Below, one piece after another: positions 33,682-43,151 of a stretch of 64,000 bases of DNA. A program made the position numbers and the translations under genes. This DNA is from Chloroflexi bacterium UBA6077 (lineage in GTDB: Bacteria > Chloroflexota > UBA6077), in NCBI GenBank assembly GCA_002436065.1, contig DIXP01000008.1:9068-73067 (forward strand), given 5' to 3'. The stretch's first letter is position 1. Each line of letters starts with the position of its first letter. The notes under the pieces are model-generated. The model made no database searches. It saw nothing but the letters and a program-made list of their open reading frames with translations, and was not told the origin of the DNA.

Positions 33682-34449
33682 ATGAGGCTTGCGGATCGCA
33701 TCGTTGACCTGCTTTACTGCCTTCAATCGGAAGCCGGTGGGCTAGGCATAACTGAAATCGCCGGGAGAACCGGGTTTCCCAAAGGCACAGTCCATGGCCT
33801 GCTCAAGGCATTGGCTGAACGGTCCCTCGTTGTGCAAGATCCCGTCACCCAACGTTACGGCCTGGGCTTGGGGTTGCTAGTCATGGCTTCCAGCTTGCTG
33901 CGGGAGAGAAACCTCCTCCTCGGCCTGACGCAACAGCACATGGAGCGACTGAGGGATACTTCAGGGGAAACCGTTTGCCTACATGTCGCCTATGGCCTCG
34001 AGAGAGCCTGTGTGGGTCAGGTGGAGAGCTTCAACGACATCCGGTATACCATGGAGATCGGCAAACCGCTGCCACTGTATTCCGGTGCAACAGGAAAACT
34101 GTTGCTGGCCCACATGCCGGAGCAGACAGTCAACCAGATCATCGCCGTAACAGGCCTCGAGCCACTCACCACACACACTATCAGCGACCCAGACACTCTG
34201 CGACGAGAGTTGGCGCAGATTCGGATCACAGGATATGCCGTCAGCTTCGAAGAGAGATCACCTCTGGTGGCTGCCTTGGCTGCTCCCATTTGGGACGGAA
34301 GCGGCAAGGTTATCGCTTGCTTGACCATCTATGGGCCACGGGCACGCCTTGACGATGCGCGGGTTGAGGAACTGTTGCCAGCTCTTCTTGCGGCCTCCAC
34401 TGATATCTCAAGATCCTTAGCGGCTCCACCTGTTGGAAAGACCAGATAA
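33682..34449 (+). CDS. IclR-family regulator 3
   Basis: A 255-residue IclR protein that begins MRLADRIVDLLYCLQSEAGGLGITEIAGRTGFPKGTVHGLLKALAE, with the same effector-domain landmarks as its two paralogs (ETVCLHVAYGLERACVGQVES, LYSGATGKLLLAHMPE). It is the first gene of the plus-strand run that continues with thiolase and 3-hydroxyacyl-CoA dehydrogenase, and a dyad sits right before it, so it most likely controls those genes and itself. Confidence 0.93.
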   Translation: MRLADRIVDLLYCLQSEAGGLGITEIAGRTGFPKGTVHGLLKALAERSLVVQDPVTQRYGLGLGLLVMASSLLRERNLLLGLTQQHMERLRDTSGETVCLHVAYGLERACVGQVESFNDIRYTMEIGKPLPLYSGATGKLLLAHMPEQTVNQIIAVTGLEPLTTHTISDPDTLRRELAQIRITGYAVSFEERSPLVAALAAPIWDGSGKVIACLTIYGPRARLDDARVEELLPALLAASTDISRSLAAPPVGKTR

Positions 34450-34533
34450 TCCTCGCCGCTGCTCACTCCCAAGAAGGGATCAAAGACTGCGACATACTGA
34501 TCACGATGAGGTAGAGACTGAAGGAGGTAGTCC

Positions 34534-35721
34534 ATGAACGATAGGGATGTGCTGCTGATAGGCGGCGTACGCACACCCATCGGCAAGTTCGGAGGCGTAC
34601 TCAAGGATCTGTCAGCCGTCGAGTTGGGCGCGGTGGCCGTTCGCGGGGCGCTGGAGAGGACCGGAGCCCCAGCGGCCCAGTTCGACCAGGGCTTCGTAGG
34701 ACACGCTCGTCAGGCCGGAAACGGCCCGAATCCAGGCCGCCTCGTGGCGATCAAGGGTGGGCTTCCCACCAACTGTCCAGTCTGCACCATCCAGCAGGCA
34801 TGCGTCTCATCCATTCAGGCACTCATGCTCGGCGGTCAGGCCATCAGGCTCGGCGAAGCGGACCTAGTAATGGTAGCCGGCGCGGAGCATATGAGCAGCA
34901 TACCCTTCCTCAGCATGGATACCCGCTGGGGCGCGCGTATGGGGGATGCCAAACTGCTTGATGCGATGTACAAGGACGGCTTCATCGACCCCATGACCGG
35001 CAAGCACATGGGTGAACTCACCGAGGCCATGGCCGAGGAGCGAGGGATAACCCGGCAGGCCCAAGATGAGTTTGCTCTGCTCTCTCAGAAGCGAGCCGAG
35101 GAGGCCAGGGTCAGCGGATTCACTGCCCGCACCACTGTCCCGGTGGAGATCCGCCAACGCAAAGGAACGGTCCTGATCCAGAATGACGAGCACCCCAGGG
35201 CAGATAGCACCCTGGAGAAGCTTGCTGCCCTGCCCGGCGCCTTCAAGTCGGGCGGAACTGTTACCGCCGGCAATGCCTCCGGCATCACCGACGGCGCTGT
35301 GGCGCTGGTCCTGGCATCTCGAGCCAAGGCGCGCGAGTTGGGATTGACCGGCGTGGCACAGCTCAAATCTGGAGCCGTTGCTGCAGTGGAGCCCAAGGAC
35401 TTCGCCCTGGCACCCGTTCCTGCCGTTCACAAGGCACTGCAGAGAGCAGGTGTGTCGCTGAAGGATACCGGAGCCGTCGAAATCAACGAGGCGTTCGCGG
35501 CAATGGTGATCGCCGTGATGAAGGACCTAGATCTCGGCATGGACAAGGTCAACTTGTACGGTGGCGCCATCGCCTACGGCCATCCGGTCGGAATATCCGG
35601 AGCGCGGGTCGTCCTTTCCTTGATGGAAATCATGCGAGAGAAGGGCATCAGCCTGGGTCTGGCCACCATCTGCGGGAACGGCGGCAACGGCGGAGCCGTG
35701 GTGCTGGAGCTCGAGCAATGA
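34534..35721 (+). CDS. Thiolase (acetyl-CoA acetyltransferase type)
   Basis: A 395-residue thiolase II. Nucleophile Cys in QQACVSSIQAL near residue 90, EINEAFAAM near 315, GHPVGISGARVV near 350 and the C-terminal CGNGGNGGAVV with the second Cys. GGAGGTAGTCC precedes the ATG. It overlaps the following 3-hydroxyacyl-CoA dehydrogenase gene by four bases (ATGA). Together they can cleave a 3-hydroxyacyl-CoA to acetyl-CoA and a shorter acyl-CoA, or run backwards. Confidence 0.95.
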   Translation: MNDRDVLLIGGVRTPIGKFGGVLKDLSAVELGAVAVRGALERTGAPAAQFDQGFVGHARQAGNGPNPGRLVAIKGGLPTNCPVCTIQQACVSSIQALMLGGQAIRLGEADLVMVAGAEHMSSIPFLSMDTRWGARMGDAKLLDAMYKDGFIDPMTGKHMGELTEAMAEERGITRQAQDEFALLSQKRAEEARVSGFTARTTVPVEIRQRKGTVLIQNDEHPRADSTLEKLAALPGAFKSGGTVTAGNASGITDGAVALVLASRAKARELGLTGVAQLKSGAVAAVEPKDFALAPVPAVHKALQRAGVSLKDTGAVEINEAFAAMVIAVMKDLDLGMDKVNLYGGAIAYGHPVGISGARVVLSLMEIMREKGISLGLATICGNGGNGGAVVLELEQ

Positions 35722-36740
35722 GCGGACTAGACGGCAAGCAGACCAGCAGCAGCGCGGCTATCGCCGCCAACAACATTAGTAAAGCGGTGGTGGTCGGCGG
35801 CGGCCTGATGGGGGCTGGGCTGGTGGTGATCATCGCCCGCGCGGGATGCCACGTGTACATGGTCGACATAAATGAGGCGATGCTCGAGCGTGGCATGCAG
35901 CGCGTGAGAGAAAACCTCGACATGTTGGTGAGTCTGGGCAAGCTACCCAAGGAGGAGGTGGAGCCCATCCTGGCCCGCGTGAAGGCCACCACGTCGGCTT
36001 CCCAGGCCGCCGACGGCGTGCAGTTCGTGATGGAGGCCGTATCGGAGAACTTGCCTCTCAAGCAAGCCATCTTCGAGGAGTGGGATCGACTGACCCCTCC
36101 CACGACGATTCTGGCGACCAACTCCACAGGGTTCAGCGTCGGAGACGTGGCCCAGAAGACTCGCCATCCCGAGAGGGTTGTCGGGTCACACTTCTTCACG
36201 CCGCATCTTATCGTGCCACTGGTGGAAATCGGATACGGGTTGGCAACCACCGACGAGGTGGTGGAGACCACGGTCGCATTCTGGCGCCGATGTGGCAAAG
36301 ATACAGTCGTATGCCGCAAGAACCAGCCGGGCTTCCTCGTGAACCGCCTCCAGGCGGCCCTGGCGAGGGAGGCAATGTCCCTGCTTGCCAACGGCGCGGC
36401 AAGCGCGGTGGACATTGAGAAGGCTACCCGAATGGGCCTCGGGCTGAGACTGCCGCTCTGGGGAATGTTGGAGCAGCGCGACTGGTCCGGTCTGGACGTC
36501 CACTGTGCCGGCATGGCATCGGTCTATCCTACGCTTGAGACCAGCAAGGTCCCTCTTCCCGTTTTGGCAGAGCGGGTGGCGCGTGGACAGATAGGGGTCA
36601 AGGCGGGAAAGGGATTCTTCGATTGGACGGGCAAGGATGTCGAGGCCATCCGACAGAAGAAGCAGTGGCAGCTGCTTCAGCTGATCGACACGGTCGAACA
36701 TCTTATGGCGGATATGGAGGAGTTGGAAGAAGCCGAATAG
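35718..36740 (+). CDS. 3-hydroxyacyl-CoA dehydrogenase 1
   Basis: A 340-residue NAD-dependent 3-hydroxyacyl-CoA dehydrogenase of the stand-alone FadB2 type. The dinucleotide motif is GGGLMGAG near residue 26, then FVMEAVSENLPLKQAIFEEWDR, TNSTGFSVGDVAQKTRHPERVVGSHFFTP (catalytic His) and NQPGFLVNRLQ. It is coupled to the thiolase gene. The tail of about 45 residues after the C-terminal domain is extra compared with minimal family members. Confidence 0.93.
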   Translation: MSGLDGKQTSSSAAIAANNISKAVVVGGGLMGAGLVVIIARAGCHVYMVDINEAMLERGMQRVRENLDMLVSLGKLPKEEVEPILARVKATTSASQAADGVQFVMEAVSENLPLKQAIFEEWDRLTPPTTILATNSTGFSVGDVAQKTRHPERVVGSHFFTPHLIVPLVEIGYGLATTDEVVETTVAFWRRCGKDTVVCRKNQPGFLVNRLQAALAREAMSLLANGAASAVDIEKATRMGLGLRLPLWGMLEQRDWSGLDVHCAGMASVYPTLETSKVPLPVLAERVARGQIGVKAGKGFFDWTGKDVEAIRQKKQWQLLQLIDTVEHLMADMEELEEAE

Positions 36741-36841
36741 ACTATCAAAGTCACCTGTCCGAGGCAACAACAGCATCCGGCGACACCGGTACCTGGCGAC
36801 ATAGGCAAAATAGGTCATAGCAGACCTAATGGGAGGAGAGA

Positions 36842-37969
36842 ATGTCACGTCGTCTCGCGTTCCTAGTGTCCATTACCACGCTGGCGATCCTCGTCACGGC
36901 CGGGTGCGGCCAGTCCGCGCCCGCGCCAACCCCTACCAAGGCTGCAGCAGCTCCAGCTGCGACGGCCGCCCCCGCCGCGGCTACGGCACCCGCCAAGGCT
37001 GCCGAGCCCACCAAACCTGCCGCTGCGCCGACCGTTGCAGCGGCGCCTAAGGTCGACTTCCCCCAGAAGGGCAAGTCAATCACCATCAATGTGCCCTGGG
37101 ATGCAGGAGGCGCCGCGGATGTGGGGACCCGCTTGATCACTCCCATACTGGAGAAGGAGTTGGGAGTGCCCGTGCAGGTGGTCAACAAGCCCGGCGCGGG
37201 TAGCCAGACCGGCCTCGCGGATTTCGCGAGGGCCGCGCCCGATGGCTACACCATCGGCAACACTAATTTGCCCAACACATTCCTGACCTACATGGACCCC
37301 GACCGCAAGGCAACCTACTCTCGAAAGAGCTTCGTGCCGATCTCCAACATCGTGTGGGATCCCGAAGCCATCGCGGTCAAGGCTGATAGCCCGATCAAGA
37401 CGGTCAAGGATCTGGTGGACCTCGCCAAGACCAAGGAGATCAAGGTAGCAACCATCGGGGTCCTGGGCAACTCCCATCTCGACCTGATCGCCCTACAAAT
37501 GGAGACCGGGGGTAAGTTCGCCCCTGTCCACTTCACCGGCGGCTCGACTCAGGTCACGGCGGTGCTTGGAGGACACGTGGACGCGGGCATACAGCCCGCC
37601 GGGAATTTCGGCTCTGTGGTGAAGAGCAAGGAGATGCGTCTGATCGGCATCTACGACACCCAGAGGAGCCCAGTATACCCCGATGTCCCCACCATGGCTG
37701 AGCAGGGCTTCAAGGTTGGCGTGGGCGGTTCTTCCCGAAACTACTCCGTGCCCCCGGGTACGCCCCAGGGGGTGATCGACGTGCTCGCCGCCGCCTTCCA
37801 GAAGGTCGGCGCCGACGCGGAAGTGAAGCGGAAGCTGGCCGAAATGGGACTCGAGTTGCGCTACATGGACGCCAAGACCACCAGCGCCTTCTGGGATGAC
37901 TGGGAGAAGAGGATGGTACCGGTCCTGGAGGTCGCGAAGAAGGAGGCGGAGGGCGCTCCTCAGAAATAG
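36842..37969 (+). CDS. TctC/Bug-family substrate-binding lipoprotein
   Basis: A 375-residue Bug-type receptor. Lipobox VTAGC (Cys22), Ala/Pro/Thr/Lys linker to about 70, then VDFPQKGKSITINVPWDAGGAAD and VPVQVVNKPGAGSQTGLADFARAAPDGYT. GGGAGGAG precedes the ATG. It lies 101 bases after a dehydrogenase gene and 157 bases before a second tctC gene of similar size, with which it is clearly paralogous. Orphan: no permease in the window. Confidence 0.93.
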   Translation: MSRRLAFLVSITTLAILVTAGCGQSAPAPTPTKAAAAPAATAAPAAATAPAKAAEPTKPAAAPTVAAAPKVDFPQKGKSITINVPWDAGGAADVGTRLITPILEKELGVPVQVVNKPGAGSQTGLADFARAAPDGYTIGNTNLPNTFLTYMDPDRKATYSRKSFVPISNIVWDPEAIAVKADSPIKTVKDLVDLAKTKEIKVATIGVLGNSHLDLIALQMETGGKFAPVHFTGGSTQVTAVLGGHVDAGIQPAGNFGSVVKSKEMRLIGIYDTQRSPVYPDVPTMAEQGFKVGVGGSSRNYSVPPGTPQGVIDVLAAAFQKVGADAEVKRKLAEMGLELRYMDAKTTSAFWDDWEKRMVPVLEVAKKEAEGAPQK

Positions 37970-38126
37970 AGTGACCTTGGACGCCACCCATGGTTGCTCC
38001 GCGAGGCGGGGCTGCGGCCCCGCCTCGCTGCACTTTATGGTCGTCGGCATCCCCGCTTTGCTCTTTCTCTCCGCGGTCCCACCGGTGAACTCAATCCCCG
38101 CGAACTCAATGATGAGGAGGATTTCG

Positions 38127-39218
38127 ATGAGGACCCAAGTCGCCTCATTCCTAGCCATGGCAATTTCCCTTGCCGCACTCACCATCGCGTGCGGTCAGCC
38201 CTCGGCGCCGGCCGCGACCAAGGCCCCCGAGCAACCGAAGGCTACCACGGCTGCGGTAGCCCCAACCAAGGCCGCCGAGCCTGCTTCAACCAAGGCCGCT
38301 GTCCCCGCGACACCAGCTGCCGCCAGCAAGTCGGATTGGCCCAAGAGCCCCATCACCGTGATCGTCCCCTGGCCTGCGGGTGGAGGGGCCGACGTCGGCG
38401 TCCGGGTGATGCTCCCCGCCGTCGAGAAGGAGCTAGGAGTCCCGACCAACGTCGTCAACAAGGCCGGCGCCGGGTCCCAAATCGGACTCACCGACCTCGC
38501 TAAGTCCAAGCCCGATGGCTACACCCTCAGCCAGGTCAGCCTGCCCGCAGGCATCACCATGTACCTTGACCCCGAGCGGAAGGCCGCCTTCGGCTTCAAG
38601 GACCTCGCACCCGTGGCGCTGCAGGTCTTCGATCCGGGTACGATAGCGGTGCGCGCTGACAGCAAGTACAAGACCTTGAAGGACTTGGTGGATGACGCAA
38701 AGGCCAACCCAGAGAAGGTGAAGCTGTCCGATTCCGGCATCCTATCGGACGACCACCTCGCAGTCATGTTGCTGGAGAAGGCAGCAGGCGTCAAGTTCGC
38801 CCAGACGCACTTCGATGGCGGACCGCCGGCGATCAACGCCGTGCTTGGAGGACACACCGACGCCATGTGCGAGAACGTGGGAGTGGTCGCTGCCCAGGTC
38901 AAGTCGGGAGAGATGCGCTTCCTCGGCGTTATGGACAACGAGAAGTCCAAGTTCTTCCCAGACGTGCCTACCTTTAAGTCGCAGGGTTACAACATCGTGT
39001 CCGCCTCTTCTCGCGGTTACATCTACCCTGCCGGTGTTCCCGCCGAGGCCATGCAACGGATGCAGGCAGCTATCGAGAAGGCCATAAAGGACCCTGAGCA
39101 CATCAAGAAGATGGACGAGATGGCCCTTCAGCTAAAGTACATGAACAGTGCCGAGTTCACCAAGTACTGGACCGACCTGGAGGCCGAGACCAAGGGGCTG
39201 CTCAGCTCAAGCCGCTGA
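38127..39218 (+). CDS. TctC/Bug-family substrate-binding lipoprotein
   Basis: A 363-residue Bug-type receptor, close relative of the preceding one (VPTNVVNKAGAGSQIGLTDLAKSKPDGYT; DWPKSPITVIVPWPAGGGAD). Signal peptide MRTQVASFLAMAISLAALTIAC with lipobox Cys22. The ATG at 38127 has AGGAGG 6 bases before it; upstream in-frame ATGs at 38109 and 38112 overlap that site. Tandem placement with the previous gene suggests local duplication and divergence. Confidence 0.92.
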   Translation: MRTQVASFLAMAISLAALTIACGQPSAPAATKAPEQPKATTAAVAPTKAAEPASTKAAVPATPAAASKSDWPKSPITVIVPWPAGGGADVGVRVMLPAVEKELGVPTNVVNKAGAGSQIGLTDLAKSKPDGYTLSQVSLPAGITMYLDPERKAAFGFKDLAPVALQVFDPGTIAVRADSKYKTLKDLVDDAKANPEKVKLSDSGILSDDHLAVMLLEKAAGVKFAQTHFDGGPPAINAVLGGHTDAMCENVGVVAAQVKSGEMRFLGVMDNEKSKFFPDVPTFKSQGYNIVSASSRGYIYPAGVPAEAMQRMQAAIEKAIKDPEHIKKMDEMALQLKYMNSAEFTKYWTDLEAETKGLLSSSR

Positions 39219-39226
39219 CGTCCTTC

Positions 39227-39297
39227 CCCTGCGGTTACAACGCGAGCTACGAATGCGGGATTTGCCCGCTAGGTGGCCTGCGGCTGTAACCGCAGGG
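39227..39297 (+). repeat. 13-bp inverted repeat with an inner hairpin
   Basis: Perfect outer arms at 39227-39239 and 39285-39297, with an inner GCGGG/CCCGC pair near 39255-39270. It starts 8 bases after the tctC stop and ends 26 bases before the next start. Probably a terminator or mRNA-processing structure. Confidence 0.6.
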
Positions 39298-39323
39298 ATT
39301 CCATGGTGCAAGGAGAAGAGACT

Positions 39324-40199
39324 ATGGACATGAATTCGGGAATCAGCCGGATTATGGTCCTTGGGGCCGGTCTGATGGGGCGAGGCATCACCCATGTCGG
39401 TGCCCTTGGGGGATATCAGATAACCCTCGTGGACATCAATGAGGAACTGCTGAGTCGGGCTGTCGGTACCATCCGGGGCAACCTGGAAAAGGGCGTGCAT
39501 CTGGGCAAGCTGCAGTCTGCGGACGCCGAGGCTGCCATGGGGCGGATCAGGATCACCACAGACCTGGCCGTTGCTGCCGGGGAAGCAGACATAGTCATCG
39601 AAGCAGTGCCGGAGGAGATAGAGCTGAAGCAGCGGGTGTTCAAGCAGCTTGACGAGCTGTGCCCGCCTCGCACCATTCTGGCCACCAACACCTCGGCCAA
39701 GAGCATCACCGAGATCGGCTGCGTCACAAAGCGGATGGACCGCACGGTCGGCATGCACTTCTTCAACCCCGCTCACATCATGAAGCTGGTCGAGGTGATC
39801 CAGGGGCTGGAGACCTCGGAGGAGACCGCTGCAGTGATCGAAGGGGTTGCGCGCCGGATGGGCAAGGAGCCGATCCGCGTGAACGAGGCGCCGGGCTTCG
39901 CCGCATCGCGCATCAACGCCATGATCAGCAACGAGGCTTTCTATATGCTGATGGAGGGGGTGGCATCGGCCAAGGACATCGACAAGGCCCTCAAGCTAGG
40001 TCTGAACCACCCCATGGGCCCCTTCGAACAGGGCGACCTGGTGGGTTGGGACACCCGGCTGAGCGTGCTGGAATACCTCCATCAGACCCTGGGCGAGAAG
40101 TTCCGGCCCTGTCCCTTGATGGTCAAGTATGTGAGGGCCGGACGCATTGGCCGCAAGGTCGGCCGAGGCGTCTACGAGTATGGAGAGAAGAAAGGCTAG
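39324..40199 (+). CDS. 3-hydroxyacyl-CoA dehydrogenase 2
   Basis: A 291-residue 3-hydroxybutyryl-CoA dehydrogenase-type enzyme: IMVLGAGLMGRGITHVGALGGY, IVIEAVPEEIELKQRVFKQLDELCP, NTSAKSITEIGCVTKRMDRTVGMHFFNP (catalytic His) and NEAPGFAASRINAMISNEAF. Length is that of stand-alone Hbd. AAGGAGAAG lies 8 bases before the ATG at 39324. It shares a fold with the enzyme at 35718 but is only distantly similar, so the two probably act on different substrates. Confidence 0.93.
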   Translation: MDMNSGISRIMVLGAGLMGRGITHVGALGGYQITLVDINEELLSRAVGTIRGNLEKGVHLGKLQSADAEAAMGRIRITTDLAVAAGEADIVIEAVPEEIELKQRVFKQLDELCPPRTILATNTSAKSITEIGCVTKRMDRTVGMHFFNPAHIMKLVEVIQGLETSEETAAVIEGVARRMGKEPIRVNEAPGFAASRINAMISNEAFYMLMEGVASAKDIDKALKLGLNHPMGPFEQGDLVGWDTRLSVLEYLHQTLGEKFRPCPLMVKYVRAGRIGRKVGRGVYEYGEKKG

Positions 40200-40222
40200 G
40201 GCAGGAATAGGAGGAGACATCC

Positions 40223-41119
40223 ATGGACGTTGGGTTTATTGGGCTCGGGGCAATGGGCGGCAAGATGGCAGCCAACCTCATCAAGGGCGGGCACCCCCTC
40301 TGGGTCTACGACATCAACACAGCGGCCGTGGAGAGGCTCACGGCACTGGGGGCGAAGGCGTGCTCGAGCTCAAGAGAAGCATCCGCCGGGCGCGATGCGG
40401 TGATCATGTCGCTGCCCGTTCCGGCGGTGATAGAGCAGGTGGTGCTGGGACCGGAGGGCGTCCTGTCCGCATCACCTGCGCCTCGGATACTGATAGACAT
40501 GAGCACTAGCCTGCCGGCGCTGACCAAGCAGATCTCCACAATGGCGGCTGAGAAGGGGTGCCAGCTGCTTGATGCGCCCGTGTCCGGCCGTCCTGAAGGT
40601 GCCGCTAACGCTACCCTCGGGATCATGGTAGGGGGACCTGAGAAGGCGTTCGAGCAGGCTCTCCCGCTCCTCCGTCTACTGGGGTCGAGCGTTCACCACA
40701 CCGGAGAGGTGGGGACAGGGCACGCAATGAAGCTTGTGAACAACTCTATCACCGGAGTGACCACCAACGTGATAGGCGAGGCCCTCATGATGGGCACGCT
40801 AGCTGGCATCGACCCGCAAGTGATGTACGAGGTCCTTTCCGCATCCTCGGCCAACAGCCGCTCGCTGCAGAATGTCCTGCCGCGGGTGCTGAAGGGCGAT
40901 TACGATCCAGGGTTCACCATCGACCTGATGCACAAGGATCTCGACCTAGCTGCCAAGTTGGGACAGGAAATGGGCGTTCCCATGCCGGCGGTAAATCTGG
41001 CGAAGCAGAGCTACCAATTGGCCAGGGTGTTGGGGCTCGGCCAGAAGGACACCTCCGGCATGGCTCTGATGATGGAGCAACTCCTCGGCAGGAAGATGAG
41101 AGAGAAGGTCACCGAATAG
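40223..41119 (+). CDS. 3-hydroxyisobutyrate dehydrogenase-family beta-hydroxyacid dehydrogenase
   Basis: A 298-residue NAD-binding beta-hydroxyacid dehydrogenase. GFIGLGAMGGKMAANLIKGGH at the N-terminus, DAPVSGRPEGAANATLGIMVGG near residue 117, and GTGHAMKLVNNSITG near 170 with the catalytic Lys. GAGGAGAC precedes the ATG. Substrates in the family include 3-hydroxyisobutyrate, tartronate semialdehyde and 2-hydroxymethylglutarate; the choice here is open. Confidence 0.93.
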   Translation: MDVGFIGLGAMGGKMAANLIKGGHPLWVYDINTAAVERLTALGAKACSSSREASAGRDAVIMSLPVPAVIEQVVLGPEGVLSASPAPRILIDMSTSLPALTKQISTMAAEKGCQLLDAPVSGRPEGAANATLGIMVGGPEKAFEQALPLLRLLGSSVHHTGEVGTGHAMKLVNNSITGVTTNVIGEALMMGTLAGIDPQVMYEVLSASSANSRSLQNVLPRVLKGDYDPGFTIDLMHKDLDLAAKLGQEMGVPMPAVNLAKQSYQLARVLGLGQKDTSGMALMMEQLLGRKMREKVTE

Positions 41120-41178
41120 ACCTTCCAGAGCTGGAGAGGGGCTGGGATTGAGCTGGGCTCTTCGCGGTTTTGTGTGAT

Positions 41179-41250
41179 GCCTCGGCCGTAAACGGCCGGG
41201 CTAACTACGGCCAGGCTAAGGTGGTTAGTCCGGCCCTTCAGGGCCGAGGC
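41179..41250. repeat. Imperfect nested inverted repeat upstream of the ThDP enzyme gene
   Basis: Outer arms 41179-41187/41242-41250 (9 bp, perfect) and inner arms 41194-41205/41224-41235 (12 bp, one mismatch) form a long stem-loop in the 323-base gap 41120-41442. Likely the end of the dehydrogenase transcript. Nothing else was recognised in the gap. Confidence 0.55.
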
Positions 41251-41442
41251 TGTTTTACACTTTGCCGCGTTGAGCCTTAAGCTGGGATGCCTCCCGGCGC
41301 CTCGCTTTGCTTTTTGTCGTCCGGATAGGTAAGCTATGGCGGCGGCCGATCTAGGCTTGTCTCCCTATGGCCCTACAACGATCCCAGCTTAGTGCGACCG
41401 CACATCACATCCAGATGGATGGTGGTTGGAGGTACTCGCAGG

Positions 41443-43140
41443 GTGAGAGGCGCTGATGCACTCGTCAAATGCTTGCAGGCTGAAGGAATACCCTTCATAG
41501 CCGGCATTACGTCAGGGTCCACCATGGAGGTGGCCGATGCCCTGTTGGCCGCGCCAAAGATCCAGACTATCCTCACTCGCCACGAGCGAATTGCTGCGGA
41601 CCTGGCCGACGGCTACGCCAGGGTCAGCGGAAAGCCGGGCGTCTGCCTGGCTGTCATGGGACCGGGGGCCGCTCACATCTTTGCGGGCGTTGCCCAATCG
41701 TACTCAGACTCCGTGCCCGTATTGGCCCTCCTGGGGCAGACCGTCCGGGCTCGCCAGGGGGCGGGCGCCAGTGCCCAGGAGATGAACCTGCAGGAGATCT
41801 TCCGGACCGTGACCAAGTGGGAAGGGGTGGTAAACCTACCCTGGCGGGTGCCGGACATCACACGTCGCGCCTTCAACGCCTTGAAGAATGGCCGCCCCGG
41901 ACCAGTCATGCTTGAGATGCCCTCGGACGTCATGGCCGAGGAGTTTGACTCGGCCCGTTTCGCCTACCAGCCTGTTCCACGGGCCTCGAAGTGGCGTCCA
42001 GATGCCGCCTCAACAGAAGCAGCGGCGGAGATGCTGCTGGCGGCCAAGCGACCGATGATCTATGCGGGCTCTGCCGTGCTCCAGGCAGGCGCCACCCCCG
42101 AGTTGGTGCGAGTCGCCGAACTGCTCAGCGCACCGGTGATGACCAGCTTGGGCGGCAAGAGCGCCTTCCCGGAGAACCACGCGCTGTCGGTGGGATTTGG
42201 TGGATTCCCCCAGTCGCGCCTTGGCACCTCCATGGCCCAGAAGTTCGCAAATCAGACCGACTGTCTCTTCGCCGTCGGCAATGGCTTCCGAGACATGGCC
42301 ACCTCCGTCAAGACGTGGCCTACTGGGGTCAAGCTTGTCCATTCCCACATCGATTGGTCGGAGATCCACCGGACCTACATGGCCGACATCGCCCTCGTTG
42401 GGGACGCCAAGCTCGCATTGGCCGATCTTGCGGCCGCGTTGGAGGACCGGCTGCCAAAGGACAGGCGCAACCCCAAGCCCGAAGTCGTCGCCGAGGTAGC
42501 CAAGGCGAAGCGGGAATGGCTCGATATGTGGATGCCAATCCTGACCTCCGACGAGGTGCCGATCAACCCCTTCCGCGTCACCTGGGACTTCATGCACTCC
42601 GTAGACCGGAGCAAGACGATCCTGACCCACGACGCCGGTGCGGTCCGCGGCCACTCCTGCCACCACTACGAGGCCACCGAGCCCTTCGGCTTCGTCGGCA
42701 TGGGGATGCAGAGCGAGATGGGCTGGTCCCTGGGAGCGAGCATGGGCATGAAGTTGGCCTACCCCGACAAGTTGGTGGCCTCCATTATCGGCGACGGCTC
42801 CTTCGGCATGGTCGGCCTGGACATCGAGACGGCCGTACGACATCGGATACCCACCCTAACCCTGCTCTACAACAACTCCTCCATGGGCATCGTCATGGAC
42901 ATCCAGCAGTCCCAGTTCGACGGCCGCTTCACCATGGTGGACCTGCATGGCGACTACGTGGGCATCGCCAAGTCCGTCGGTGTGCACGCCGAGCGGGTGG
43001 AAAGGCCGGACCAGATCGTCCCGGCGATCAAGCGCGCCGTGGCGAAGACCGAAGACGGGATACCAGCCTTGGTCGAATTCGTCACCAAGAGGCTCGAACC
43101 CCAGCCGAGTCCAATCAAACCCCCAAAGAAGGGGAACTAA
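41443..43140 (+). CDS. ThDP-dependent enzyme (acetolactate synthase/decarboxylase family) 1
   Basis: A 565-residue thiamine diphosphate enzyme with the three-domain pyruvate-oxidase architecture. The catalytic Glu lies in TRHERIAADLADGYARVSG (about residue 48) and the ThDP/Mg motif is GDGSFGMVGLDIETAVRHRIPTLTLLYNN near 445-473. The GTG at 41443 is favoured, since the protein then begins like its family (GADALVKCLQAEGI) and GGAGG lies 10 bases before; a GTG at 41392 would add 17 residues. The Ldh-family gene follows 11 bases on, suggesting a shared pathway for 2-oxo or 2-hydroxy acids. Acetolactate synthase itself is unlikely without a regulatory subunit gene. Confidence 0.9.
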   Translation: MRGADALVKCLQAEGIPFIAGITSGSTMEVADALLAAPKIQTILTRHERIAADLADGYARVSGKPGVCLAVMGPGAAHIFAGVAQSYSDSVPVLALLGQTVRARQGAGASAQEMNLQEIFRTVTKWEGVVNLPWRVPDITRRAFNALKNGRPGPVMLEMPSDVMAEEFDSARFAYQPVPRASKWRPDAASTEAAAEMLLAAKRPMIYAGSAVLQAGATPELVRVAELLSAPVMTSLGGKSAFPENHALSVGFGGFPQSRLGTSMAQKFANQTDCLFAVGNGFRDMATSVKTWPTGVKLVHSHIDWSEIHRTYMADIALVGDAKLALADLAAALEDRLPKDRRNPKPEVVAEVAKAKREWLDMWMPILTSDEVPINPFRVTWDFMHSVDRSKTILTHDAGAVRGHSCHHYEATEPFGFVGMGMQSEMGWSLGASMGMKLAYPDKLVASIIGDGSFGMVGLDIETAVRHRIPTLTLLYNNSSMGIVMDIQQSQFDGRFTMVDLHGDYVGIAKSVGVHAERVERPDQIVPAIKRAVAKTEDGIPALVEFVTKRLEPQPSPIKPPKKGN

Positions 43141-43151
43141 TAGGAGTACCC

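Noticed and set aside
39227..39297. CRISPR-like or REP array around the inverted repeats at gene ends
   Set aside because: Each hairpin has its own sequence; there are no regularly spaced direct repeats anywhere in the window.
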